From assembly GCA_009773185.1 (NCBI GenBank), contig WPIF01000002.1:98276-162275 (forward strand): DNA of 64,000 bases. The letters are read 5' to 3'. Under the pieces are notes generated by a model that searched no databases, was not told the DNA's origin, and saw only the letters and a program-made list of their open reading frames with translations. Positions 56,443-64,000 of this stretch are shown here, in pieces (within the stretch, counting starts at the first letter, position 1; every line of letters begins with the position of its first letter). The position numbers were made by a program, and so were the translations under genes. Source of the DNA: Nitrospirota bacterium. GTDB lineage: Bacteria; Nitrospirota; Thermodesulfovibrionia; Thermodesulfovibrionales; UBA1546.

Positions 56443-57900
56443 GTGAAGATACTCATTGCAACGCCTGAGGCAGTGCCGTTTGCCAAGACAGGCGGGCTTG
56501 CGGATGTGACCGGAGCGCTGCTTGGTGAATACAACAGAAAGAAGGAGGAGGCATGCCTTATCATGCCTCTTTATAAAGGGGTAAGGGAAAAATTCAGGCT
56601 TAAAAATACAGGGCTGAAGGTCAAGGTGCCTGTGAGCAACAATAATGTTACAGGGCGGATATTCAGCAGCGGCCCGCAGGCGGATAAAGCGGCAGCCTAT
56701 TTTCTTGAGTGTAATGAGTTTTTTGACAGGGACGATCTCTATGGCACTCCACTTGGCGACTATTCTGACAATGCGTCACGGTTTGTGTTTTTTTCCAGAG
56801 GAATACTTGAGGCATGCAAGGCGCTTGAATTCAAACCCGATGTGATCCATTGCAATGACTGGCAGACCGGGCTGTTGCCCATGTATCTTAAGACTTTGTA
56901 CAGGCGTGACAGGTTCTTCAGCGGGACTGCTTCAGTAATTACAATTCACAATCTCGGTTATCAGGGATTGTTCCCTCCCTCAGCAATGCCGTTGACCGGG
57001 TTTGATCCTGTATGGTTTAATCCTGAGGGGATTGAGTTTTATGGAAAGATAAGTTTTTTGAAGGCCGGTTTAATATTTGCAGATTTCATAACCACCGTCA
57101 GCAACAACTATGCAAGGGAGATATTGGGACGGGAGCACGGTTTCGGGCTTGACGGGGTTTTGAGGAAAAGGGCGTCAGCTCTTGCAGGGATTGTAAACGG
57201 CATAGACTATAACGAATGGAATCCGGAGTCAGACAGCCTTATACAAAAAAAGTACAGTGTTATAAATATCGAAGGAAAAAGAAGATGCAAGCTGCAGCTC
57301 CTGGAAGACTGCTCAATAAAACCGGATATCAAAATGCCTGTTACAGGCATGGTAGGCAGGCTGTCCAGCCAGAAGGGAGTTGACCTTGTTTTAGAGGCAC
57401 TTGAAGAGATTATTTCAACAGGAGCAAATCTTATTATCCTCGGCAAGGGAGATGAGATTTTTCATAAGAAATTGTCTGATGCCGCAGAAAAATATAAAGG
57501 CAGAGTATATGTAAAGATTGGGTTTGAAGAAAGCCTGGCCCATAAGATATATGCCGGCGCTGATATGTTCCTGATGCCGTCAGGATATGAACCTTGCGGC
57601 CTGGGACAGCTAATTGCCATGAGGTATGGAACAATTCCCGTCGCGAGAAAGACCGGCGGGCTTGCAGACACGGTCATGGACTATGAACCGCTTACAGGCA
57701 ACGGCACCGGTTTTCTCTTTTCTGATTATACATCCTCTGCACTCTCGGGGTGCCTCAAACGGGCATTATGCGTATATGTTGATAAAATCAGATGGCAGAA
57801 GCTGGTTCTTAATGCAATGAAGACGGATTTTTCATGGGGGAACTCTGCAAAAAAATATATCGGGCTTTATAACCGTGTTATAGAAGTGAAAAGGCAATAA
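56443..57900 (+). CDS. glgA: Glycogen synthase
   Basis: A GT5 glycosyltransferase of about 485 residues that extends alpha-1,4-glucan from ADP-glucose. The start is probably GTG 56443 (V-KILIATPEAVPFAKTGGLADVTGALL, matching the family), with GGAG 8 bases upstream. The frame also runs back to 56335 through the repeat arrays, which would add an implausible 36-residue leader. Other motifs are the KTGGL substrate loop, HCNDWQTGLLP, NGIDYNEWNP, GRLSSQKGVDLVLEAL, and MPSGYEPCGLGQLIAMRYGTIPVARKTGGLADTV. It forms an operon with galT. Confidence 0.95.
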   Translation: MKILIATPEAVPFAKTGGLADVTGALLGEYNRKKEEACLIMPLYKGVREKFRLKNTGLKVKVPVSNNNVTGRIFSSGPQADKAAAYFLECNEFFDRDDLYGTPLGDYSDNASRFVFFSRGILEACKALEFKPDVIHCNDWQTGLLPMYLKTLYRRDRFFSGTASVITIHNLGYQGLFPPSAMPLTGFDPVWFNPEGIEFYGKISFLKAGLIFADFITTVSNNYAREILGREHGFGLDGVLRKRASALAGIVNGIDYNEWNPESDSLIQKKYSVINIEGKRRCKLQLLEDCSIKPDIKMPVTGMVGRLSSQKGVDLVLEALEEIISTGANLIILGKGDEIFHKKLSDAAEKYKGRVYVKIGFEESLAHKIYAGADMFLMPSGYEPCGLGQLIAMRYGTIPVARKTGGLADTVMDYEPLTGNGTGFLFSDYTSSALSGCLKRALCVYVDKIRWQKLVLNAMKTDFSWGNSAKKYIGLYNRVIEVKRQ

Positions 57901-57908
57901 GAGGGTAT

Positions 57909-60900
57909 ATGGGCATCAGGGCAAAACTTATACTTTTTTCAATAGCCTTTATTTTACTCACCGCAGCGCTTGTTGCCGGAAGTTTTCTTATTTTTGATCG
58001 CATGAGCAGTAATTTTGCAAGTCAGAAGGCAGTTACTGAAGAGCATAATCTTTACGAGGAATGGAAGTCATCCGTAATAGATTTCGTCATGGCTGCCGAA
58101 GGATGGGGCATCACAGGCAATGCCAGGTTCAAAAGAGAATATCGCCAAAAACTGAAAGAAACTTATAAGGCATTTAGCCGCCTCCATAGATCTACGCAGG
58201 ACAAAGAAGTCATAGAAGTAATAGGAAAGGACTTCGAGGAGCTGAAGGGGTTGGCAAATGCCGTTGTGTCTGTGGAACAGCCGGTGGGAGACAGGGATGT
58301 GCTTCTTATGATGCGCAGGCTTAAGGAAAAAGAAGGAGATATACGTGATAAACTGGATGTCTTGCGCAACAGGTCAATAAGCGCTCTCACAACCGCCATT
58401 AGCCTTGGCGAAAAGATTGAGAGGCAGATAGCGTTTTATCTTGCTGCCCTCTTTGTCTTCAGCTCCTTTGCATTTATATCCCTTACCCTTTTTATGAAAA
58501 GGATGATTACAGCGCCGTTTAATGATCTGCTCAGGGCAACAGAAATGGTAAACAAGGGAGAGTTGGCCTACAGGATTGGTTCCAGGAGGGGGGATGAATT
58601 CGGAATAATTTCTAAAAGATTTGATGAGATGGTGGAAAGACTCCAGGACACAAGCACAAAGGTGCAGAATAAACTTACAGAGACAGAACTGCTGCTCAGG
58701 ACGGCAAGGATAGCAGCCACTACCCCTGAGCTTAAGGATGCGCTTGGCATGATTACCGAGACTGTTGCCAACAAACTTGGGAAAGGGGCCTGCTCTACAT
58801 ATCTTTTCAGACAGGAAAGAGCTGCATTCTGTCTTGAGGCAGGCAGCGGGACAGGAGTAACAACCGGGAATAAATGCCTGCCTCTTAATAACAGTATCGT
58901 AGAGGAAGTTATTAAAAATCTCAAACATGTTGTTATAAATGATATAGAGGCGGAAAATCCTCTCTTGGGGGGTGAAGGAGGAAAGGATGATTTCGGCAGG
59001 TTCGGGTCTCTCTTAGTTGTCCCGATTGTCAGGGATAGCCATTGTTTCGGGCTGTTTGTGCTTAAAACAGATAATGCATATGGTTTCAGGGAAGATGAGA
59101 TTAATACAATGGACATAGTCGCTCACACCATAAGTTCTGTCGTACGAAATTCTGAACTCTACACATCAACAAAAAATCAATTACAGAAACTTACAGTTTT
59201 ATATGAATTAGGCACAACTGTTACATCGGTAATGGACCTGGATGAACTGTTAAGAATAGTGGCATCTGAGATTACAAAACTCATCGAGGCAAGGGGTTGC
59301 ATTATAAGATTACGCGAGGGTGATGTCCTGAGGATAAAATCTTCTTACGGGCTGGCAGAGGACCTGAAAGAGCAGATGGATCTGGAGGTCGGGAAGGGCA
59401 TAGCAGGGTGGGTTGCAAAGGAGGCTCAACCCCTGCTTGTTGAAGATGTGTCCAAAATGCCTCTTGATATGAGAGTGCCTGTAATTGATGTTAAATCTGT
59501 GGTATGTGTGCCGCTTAAGGTTGGCGGGAAGGTCATAGGAACCCTCGGCCTTTATGACAAGATGGATGTTGACGGAGGGGTGATGTCATTTTCTGTAGAT
59601 GACATGAATATAGCAATTGCCTTTGCATCCATATCAGCAGTAGCCATAGAAAAGGCGAAGATTTACGAGAGTGAACGCCTGAGCGAAAGGCAGGCTGTTG
59701 AGGCAAAAAAGAGGATGGATATCCTCTTTGACAGCGTGCAGGGCGGCATAGTTACACTCGGTAAAGACTTTGAGATAATATCAGTAAACAAATTTGTAGA
59801 GGATTGGACAAATAAGACTGCCGGCGAGATGGTGGGCAGAAGCGCAATAGAAGTTTTTCATAAGGAAGAGGGAATATGCCCTCATTGCGTTGCAAAGGTT
59901 ACGTATGAAACAGGACAGATAAACTCTATAACACAGTCTAAAGGAGTGAACTATGCGGAGCTGACATCGTATCCGGTTAAGGACGATGACGGAAACATTA
60001 CCGGATGTGTCGTATTTATACAGGATATCACTGACAGGATACTTTATCATGAGGAGATACTGGGCCTGTATAAAGAGGTCGCGCAGACAAAAGACTATCT
60101 TGAAAGCCTCATAGGCAATTCAGCCGATGCAATAGTTACTTCTGATCTCCATGGAGTTATAACCTCGTGGAACCAGGGGGCCGAGAGGATATTCGGCTAC
60201 ACGGATACCGATGCCGTAGGCAAGTTTCTGCCGTTTGCCCCGCAGTTTCTCATAGAAGCAGAAAAAGGCAATATCGAAAGGATAAAAAAAGGAGAGACCC
60301 TCAAGGATATAGAGACCTTGAGACAGAAGAAGGACGGCTCAATAATAGAGGTGAGCCTGACGCTTTCAGCCATAAAGGATTCGGCAGGCGAGGTTATCGG
60401 GATAAGCGGCATATCGAGGGATATATCGGAAAGGAAGCGGGTTGAAAAGGAACTCATAAGAAGGAATCAGGAACTGTCAAGGTTATTTTTCATAAGCTCT
60501 GCAATGAGAGGCACGCTGGACCTTGAGAGGCTGCTCAGGATGGTATTGACTGCCGTAACAATGAGTGACGGCCTTGGCTTTAACAGGGCGATCCTTTTTC
60601 TTGTTGATGAGAAAAAGGGCGTTGTGAAAGGCGCTATGGGTGTCGGCCCCGCAAGCCCTGAAGAGGCATGGCGTATATGGGAGAAGCTTTCCATAGAAAA
60701 GAGGACGCTTCCCGATATAATGCACGATATAGAAACAGGCCCTCTGAGAAAGGACTCTTTTCTTGACAGATTGACTCTTGGCATGGAAATTTCGATTGAA
60801 GAGGATACTGTACTTACACGGACAGTTAAAGAAAAAATAGCTATTAATGTACAGGATATTAAAACTGAACCATTGTCTGATCCCATTCTCATACAGCAGC

Positions 60901-62114
60901 TTGGAACCCAGGCGTATGCAACTGTGCCGCTTATCTCAAGGGACAGGGTCATAGGTGTATTATGGGTGGATAATTTTTTTACCAGGCGCCTGATAACTGA
61001 TGAGGACATGAAATTTCTCGCCGGTTTTTCGAACCAGGTTGCAAGCGCTGTTGAGAGCGCAAGGCTGTTTGAAAAGGTGTCGCGGGCGGAAGCGGAACTG
61101 GAGAATATCTTCAGGTCTATCTCGGATATGGTCTATATAACTGATAAGGACTACACGATAAAAAATATAAATAAGGCAGTGGCCGACAGGATAGGGAGGC
61201 CTGCCGAAGAGATAATAGGCAGTAAATGTTACAAGGTATTTCACGGCATGAATGAGCCGTGGGCGGAATGTCCGCACCACAAGACAGTTACAACAATGAA
61301 GGCATATATCGAGGAGGTTGAGGATAAGTATCTGGGAGGGACATTTTTAACCTCGAGTTCTCCTGTGTTTGATGCAGGGGGGGAATTTCTTGGGACGGTC
61401 CACGTTGTCAGGAATATCACTGAATTGAACAACCTCAGGGAGAAACTGGTTGCAGCGGAAAGGATGGCAGCCCTCGGAGAAGTTGCAGCAAAGGTTGCGC
61501 ATGAGATAAGAAACCCGTTGGTCTCTGTTGGAGGGTTTGCAAGAAGACTTGAGAAAAAACTTGACGGAAACCTCAAGGAATATGCAGGCATTATAGCAAA
61601 AGAGGTTGGGAGGCTTGAGAATATTCTCAAGGAGATACTGGGATTTGTAAAAGAGGCCAGGTTGGCAAGGGAGAGCGTTGATATTAATAGGATTATTAAC
61701 GACATCATATCGCTGGTGGAAGCAGACCTGAAGGAAAGGGGGATTATGCTTTTAAAAGACCTTGGAGAGACGCCGCTGGTCTTTATGGACCCTAACAGGG
61801 GTAAAGAGGCATTGCTCAATATATTCAATAATGCTATCCAGGCATTAACCACACAGGGCACAATAGCAGTAAAGACCTATGCGACAGAAGATTCTGTCGT
61901 GGTTGAGATAAGCGATACAGGGCCCGGCATAGACGAAAAAGACCTGCCTTTTATCTTCAGCCCGTTTTATACAACAAAGGCCTCGGGCACAGGGCTTGGA
62001 CTTGCAATTACCAACAGGATTATTGAGGAGCATAAAGGCAGGATAGAGGTTGAAAGTATAACAGGGATAGGGACAACATTCAGGGTATTTTTACCTTTAA
62101 AGGAGGGAATATGA
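57909..62114 (+). CDS. Large multi-GAF/PAS sensor histidine kinase
   Basis: A 1401-residue sensor. TM1 (about 8-30), a helical periplasmic region, TM2 (about 178-198), HAMP (ITAPFNDLLRATEMVNKGELAYRIGSRRGDEFGII), GAF (270-410), GAF (430-600, GCIIRLREGDVLRIKSSYGL), PAS (612-720), PAS (735-860, NSADAIVTSDLHGVITSWNQGAERIFGYT), GAF (880-1050), PAS (1065-1180), HisKA with His 1198 (AHEIRNPLVSVGGFARRL) and HATPase_c (ISDTGPGIDEKDLPFIFSPFYTTKASGTGLGL). The second PAS cysteines (ICPHCVAKV and ECPHH) suggest a metal or redox sensor. A receiver gene overlaps its stop by 4 bp. Confidence 0.92.
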   Translation: MGIRAKLILFSIAFILLTAALVAGSFLIFDRMSSNFASQKAVTEEHNLYEEWKSSVIDFVMAAEGWGITGNARFKREYRQKLKETYKAFSRLHRSTQDKEVIEVIGKDFEELKGLANAVVSVEQPVGDRDVLLMMRRLKEKEGDIRDKLDVLRNRSISALTTAISLGEKIERQIAFYLAALFVFSSFAFISLTLFMKRMITAPFNDLLRATEMVNKGELAYRIGSRRGDEFGIISKRFDEMVERLQDTSTKVQNKLTETELLLRTARIAATTPELKDALGMITETVANKLGKGACSTYLFRQERAAFCLEAGSGTGVTTGNKCLPLNNSIVEEVIKNLKHVVINDIEAENPLLGGEGGKDDFGRFGSLLVVPIVRDSHCFGLFVLKTDNAYGFREDEINTMDIVAHTISSVVRNSELYTSTKNQLQKLTVLYELGTTVTSVMDLDELLRIVASEITKLIEARGCIIRLREGDVLRIKSSYGLAEDLKEQMDLEVGKGIAGWVAKEAQPLLVEDVSKMPLDMRVPVIDVKSVVCVPLKVGGKVIGTLGLYDKMDVDGGVMSFSVDDMNIAIAFASISAVAIEKAKIYESERLSERQAVEAKKRMDILFDSVQGGIVTLGKDFEIISVNKFVEDWTNKTAGEMVGRSAIEVFHKEEGICPHCVAKVTYETGQINSITQSKGVNYAELTSYPVKDDDGNITGCVVFIQDITDRILYHEEILGLYKEVAQTKDYLESLIGNSADAIVTSDLHGVITSWNQGAERIFGYTDTDAVGKFLPFAPQFLIEAEKGNIERIKKGETLKDIETLRQKKDGSIIEVSLTLSAIKDSAGEVIGISGISRDISERKRVEKELIRRNQELSRLFFISSAMRGTLDLERLLRMVLTAVTMSDGLGFNRAILFLVDEKKGVVKGAMGVGPASPEEAWRIWEKLSIEKRTLPDIMHDIETGPLRKDSFLDRLTLGMEISIEEDTVLTRTVKEKIAINVQDIKTEPLSDPILIQQLGTQAYATVPLISRDRVIGVLWVDNFFTRRLITDEDMKFLAGFSNQVASAVESARLFEKVSRAEAELENIFRSISDMVYITDKDYTIKNINKAVADRIGRPAEEIIGSKCYKVFHGMNEPWAECPHHKTVTTMKAYIEEVEDKYLGGTFLTSSSPVFDAGGEFLGTVHVVRNITELNNLREKLVAAERMAALGEVAAKVAHEIRNPLVSVGGFARRLEKKLDGNLKEYAGIIAKEVGRLENILKEILGFVKEARLARESVDINRIINDIISLVEADLKERGIMLLKDLGETPLVFMDPNRGKEALLNIFNNAIQALTTQGTIAVKTYATEDSVVVEISDTGPGIDEKDLPFIFSPFYTTKASGTGLGLAITNRIIEEHKGRIEVESITGIGTTFRVFLPLKEGI

Positions 62115-62461
62115 AAATCTTGGTGGTTGATGACGATCTTCATATCCAGAAACTTTACAAAGAAGAACTGGAAGATGAGGGTTACGAGGTTGTTATTGCA
62201 GAGTCGGGGAAAAAGGCGATGGAATTATTTACTCAGGAAAATTTTGACCTTGTCACTCTTGATATTCTGATGCCTGATATTGACGGGATAAAACTCCTGA
62301 GGCAGATGAAGGAGAAAAAGCCGAGGCTTCCGATTATCATGTCTACAGCTTACGACTACAGGGATGATTTTGCTGTGTGGGCGTCCGAGGCGTATATAGT
62401 AAAATCAGCGGACCTTGAGGAGCTGAAAAATACGATAAAAAAACTTCTGAGTAAAGAGTAA
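62111..62461 (+). CDS. Single-domain response regulator
   Basis: A 116-residue receiver domain. Acidic pocket VVDDDL, acceptor Asp 51 (VTLDILMPDIDG), a conserved Thr/Ser in IIMSTAYDY and Lys 98 (YIVKSADLEEL). No output domain is present. It overlaps the kinase by 4 bp and the next gene start by 1 bp, so it is the cognate partner of the large kinase and may act by protein contact. Confidence 0.92.
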   Translation: MKILVVDDDLHIQKLYKEELEDEGYEVVIAESGKKAMELFTQENFDLVTLDILMPDIDGIKLLRQMKEKKPRLPIIMSTAYDYRDDFAVWASEAYIVKSADLEELKNTIKKLLSKE

Positions 62462-63660
62462 TGTCTTTGGTGATAAAAGCCCAGTCTCCGGTTTATGGAG
62501 GTTATGTAATTGCGCGGGAAGAAGGAATAATCTTTATCAGGGGAGCAATACCTGATGAGGTTGTCGAGGTTTCCATCAGTGAGAAGAAAAGGGATTATTC
62601 CATCGGAGCGGTTACGAATATCCTTGAACCTTCGCCTTACAGGATAACTCCGCTGTGTCCTGTATTCGGGATATGCGGGGGCTGTCATCTTCAGTTTATC
62701 TCATACGATAAACAGGTTTCGATGAAGGAAGAAATCCTTCTTGACTCAATGAAGAGAATTGGCGGGATAGAGGCATCCTTGTCTGAGGCGCTTACAGAAA
62801 GGGATTATCATTACAGGCATAGGGCACAGTTTAAAATTTCTCCAAAAGGCGAAGCAGGTTTTTACAGAGAAGGCACAAGAGACGTTGTTGCTATTGAAGA
62901 ATGCCCTTTGATGATACAGGAGATTAACCTTGTCCTCAGGCAGGCGAAGGGCATGAAATTATCAGGGATTAAGGAAATCCATGTAGCATACGGAGATACA
63001 GGGATTGCCCTGGTTAAAGCAAAGTCATCTTTAGCGGAGATGGAAGACCTGATGGCAGGCACCGGGTTATCAGGCATTGCCTTTGGAAACGGAGAATCAA
63101 TAGGCAAGGACTACATAAGGCTTGACCTTAACGGCCTGCAATATACAATTACACCATGGAGTTTTTTTCAGGCACACTGGAATCTTAATAAAAAGGTTGT
63201 TGAACTCATTGTAAATGAACTCCAGCCGTTAGAAGGCGTGAGAATTCTTGACCTGTATGCAGGCGCAGGGAATTTTTCGCTCCCCCTTGCAGTCCATGCC
63301 TCACAGGTTATTGCGGTAGAGGAAAACCCTCATGCAGTAGAAGACGGGCAGAGAAACGCAGGCCTGAACAGCATAAAAAATTGCAGGTTCATAAAATCCT
63401 CTGCAGAGAAATATAAGATAAATGAGAAGTTTGATATTGTGTTTCTTGACCCGCCGAGGCCGGGGCTTACATCAGAGGTTATGAAGAAGGTTACTGACCT
63501 TTCTCCAAAAAAGATTGTCTATGTCTCATGCAACCCTGCAACGCTTGCACGGGATTTAAAAAAGCTTAATGAGAAATATAATATAGATTCCCTGCGGATG
63601 ATTGACTTTTTCCCCAATACCTACCATGTCGAAGCGCTGGCATTTTTGAGTTTAAGGTAA
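62461..63660 (+). CDS. RNA (uracil-5-)-methyltransferase, RumA/TrmA family
   Basis: A 399-residue SAM-dependent uridine methyltransferase. It has a TRAM-like N-terminus, a Cys set (CPVFGICGGCHLQFISYDKQ) that binds a [4Fe-4S] cluster in RumA-type proteins, the SAM site ILDLYAGAGNFSLPLA, FLDPPRPGL, and the catalytic Cys in VYVSCNPATLARDL. It may be RlmD (23S U1939) or TrmA-like. The start overlaps the receiver stop (TAATG). It is an odd neighbour for a two-component pair. Confidence 0.9.
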   Translation: MSLVIKAQSPVYGGYVIAREEGIIFIRGAIPDEVVEVSISEKKRDYSIGAVTNILEPSPYRITPLCPVFGICGGCHLQFISYDKQVSMKEEILLDSMKRIGGIEASLSEALTERDYHYRHRAQFKISPKGEAGFYREGTRDVVAIEECPLMIQEINLVLRQAKGMKLSGIKEIHVAYGDTGIALVKAKSSLAEMEDLMAGTGLSGIAFGNGESIGKDYIRLDLNGLQYTITPWSFFQAHWNLNKKVVELIVNELQPLEGVRILDLYAGAGNFSLPLAVHASQVIAVEENPHAVEDGQRNAGLNSIKNCRFIKSSAEKYKINEKFDIVFLDPPRPGLTSEVMKKVTDLSPKKIVYVSCNPATLARDLKKLNEKYNIDSLRMIDFFPNTYHVEALAFLSLR

Positions 63661-63663
63661 AAA

Positions 63664-63831
63664 CTATGATTTTTTTGATGTCTTTGCAGTAAATACGCTG
63701 AATTTTTTCTCCACCTTGGGGCTGTTGCAGTGAGGGCATGTTATCGTCGGATTCATCTCAACTTCATGAAGAGATAGAGAGACCATGAATTCATGATTGC
63801 AGTTCTTGCAGATATATTCATAAATCGGCAT
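63664..63831 (-). CDS. Short FmdB-type zinc ribbon protein
   Basis: A 55-residue protein on the minus strand, too short for usual cut-offs. It starts MPIYEYICKNCNHEFMVSLS and has a second pair CPHCNS, giving the four-Cys zinc ribbon of the FmdB family, and ends with a Lys-rich tail. A GGAGG ribosome site precedes ATG 63831. It is related to the gene at 34868. It converges with the methyltransferase gene. Confidence 0.88.
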   Translation of the reverse strand: MPIYEYICKNCNHEFMVSLSLHEVEMNPTITCPHCNSPKVEKKFSVFTAKTSKKS

Positions 63832-64000
63832 GATACCTCCTTATGACCTGAGATGTAAAGATTATATCACAGAAAAATAAAGGCAGGAAGCAAGTATTTT
63901 TTTACGAATTGCCTCACAATAAATGTTACCGAAGTAAAGGATAAAAAGGAATCGTTGACTCATAATGCATGTTACCGGAAAAACATGCGCGTAAAAGGAG
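63832..64000. other. Right-edge intergenic sequence
   Basis: An AT-rich gap running to the window end. The last bases (AAAAGGAG) look like a ribosome site for a gene that would start outside the window. TTGACT near 63956 could be a -35 box, but no matching -10 is clear. Confidence 0.35.

Overview
This 64 kb window is a gene-dense stretch of bacterial chromosome. By eye it is of middling G+C, with short intergenic gaps and genes on both strands. It holds a BamA/Skp outer-membrane cluster, LptE, a TonB receptor, a futalosine-route menaquinone enzyme (MqnD), many hybrid histidine kinases, a DUF4388-DnaJ-TPR protein, and half of an AMMECR1/AmrS set. Together these suggest a Gram-negative anaerobe or microaerophile, most like Nitrospirota (Thermodesulfovibrionia-like) or a Desulfobacterota relative. 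The assignment is an inference from gene content. There is no rRNA, CRISPR array, intact insertion sequence or prophage.

Layout. 0-2.5 kb: a cut hypothetical gene and two YkgJ-type cysteine-cluster proteins. 2.8-9.9 kb: a deoxyhypusine-synthase-like gene, then rpsT, holA, lptE and leuS, with a large metallo-beta-lactamase-fold gene inserted on the opposite strand between holA and lptE. 9.9-12.4 kb: an accessory patch (winged-helix plus nucleotidyltransferase pair between direct repeats, then a DUF3800 gene). 12.5-22 kb: aspS, rluB, pncC, ligA, a DUF4124-glutaredoxin, an endonuclease III homolog, mqnD and dinB. 22-29 kb: an MgtE_N/CBS protein with an NRAMP transporter, mtnA, a polyprenyl synthase, AMMECR1, DUF4388-DnaJ-TPR and moaC. 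29-38.6 kb: a hybrid kinase, cation efflux protein, ferredoxin, dapA-PilZ-dapF, amrS, a TPR-Roadblock pair and rluD. 38.7-43.8 kb: bamA, skp, a radical SAM protein and a phosphoesterase. 43.8-53.2 kb: the most interesting block, with a TonB receptor, a 28-residue Cys-Cys peptide, a radical SAM/SPASM maturase, a periplasmic binding protein, a hybrid kinase, an HD protein, a GGDEF-like protein and a lipoprotein. 53.4-64 kb: a small membrane protein, tRNA-Thr, an RNase Z-like gene, galT-glgA, a 1401-residue sensor kinase with its receiver, a RumA-type methyltransferase and a small FmdB-type protein.

Three kinds of repeat run through the window. (1) A seven-copy intergenic element of about 105-170 bp has a conserved interior but copy-specific, mutually complementary outer arms. 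(2) Degenerate tandem arrays, mostly of 7-bp units, have entered reading frames: they encode the lptE signal peptide, surface segments of leuS and dapF, and the sequence before the glgA start. (3) Palindromic repeats occur, one of them translated in frame inside the radical SAM maturase.

The best candidate for a little-described system is 43.8-50.3 kb: a minimal ribosomal peptide (geopeptide-like, from memory) with its SPASM maturase, placed between a TonB receptor and a binding-protein/hybrid-kinase pair. This arrangement suggests a peptide made, taken up or sensed at the envelope.
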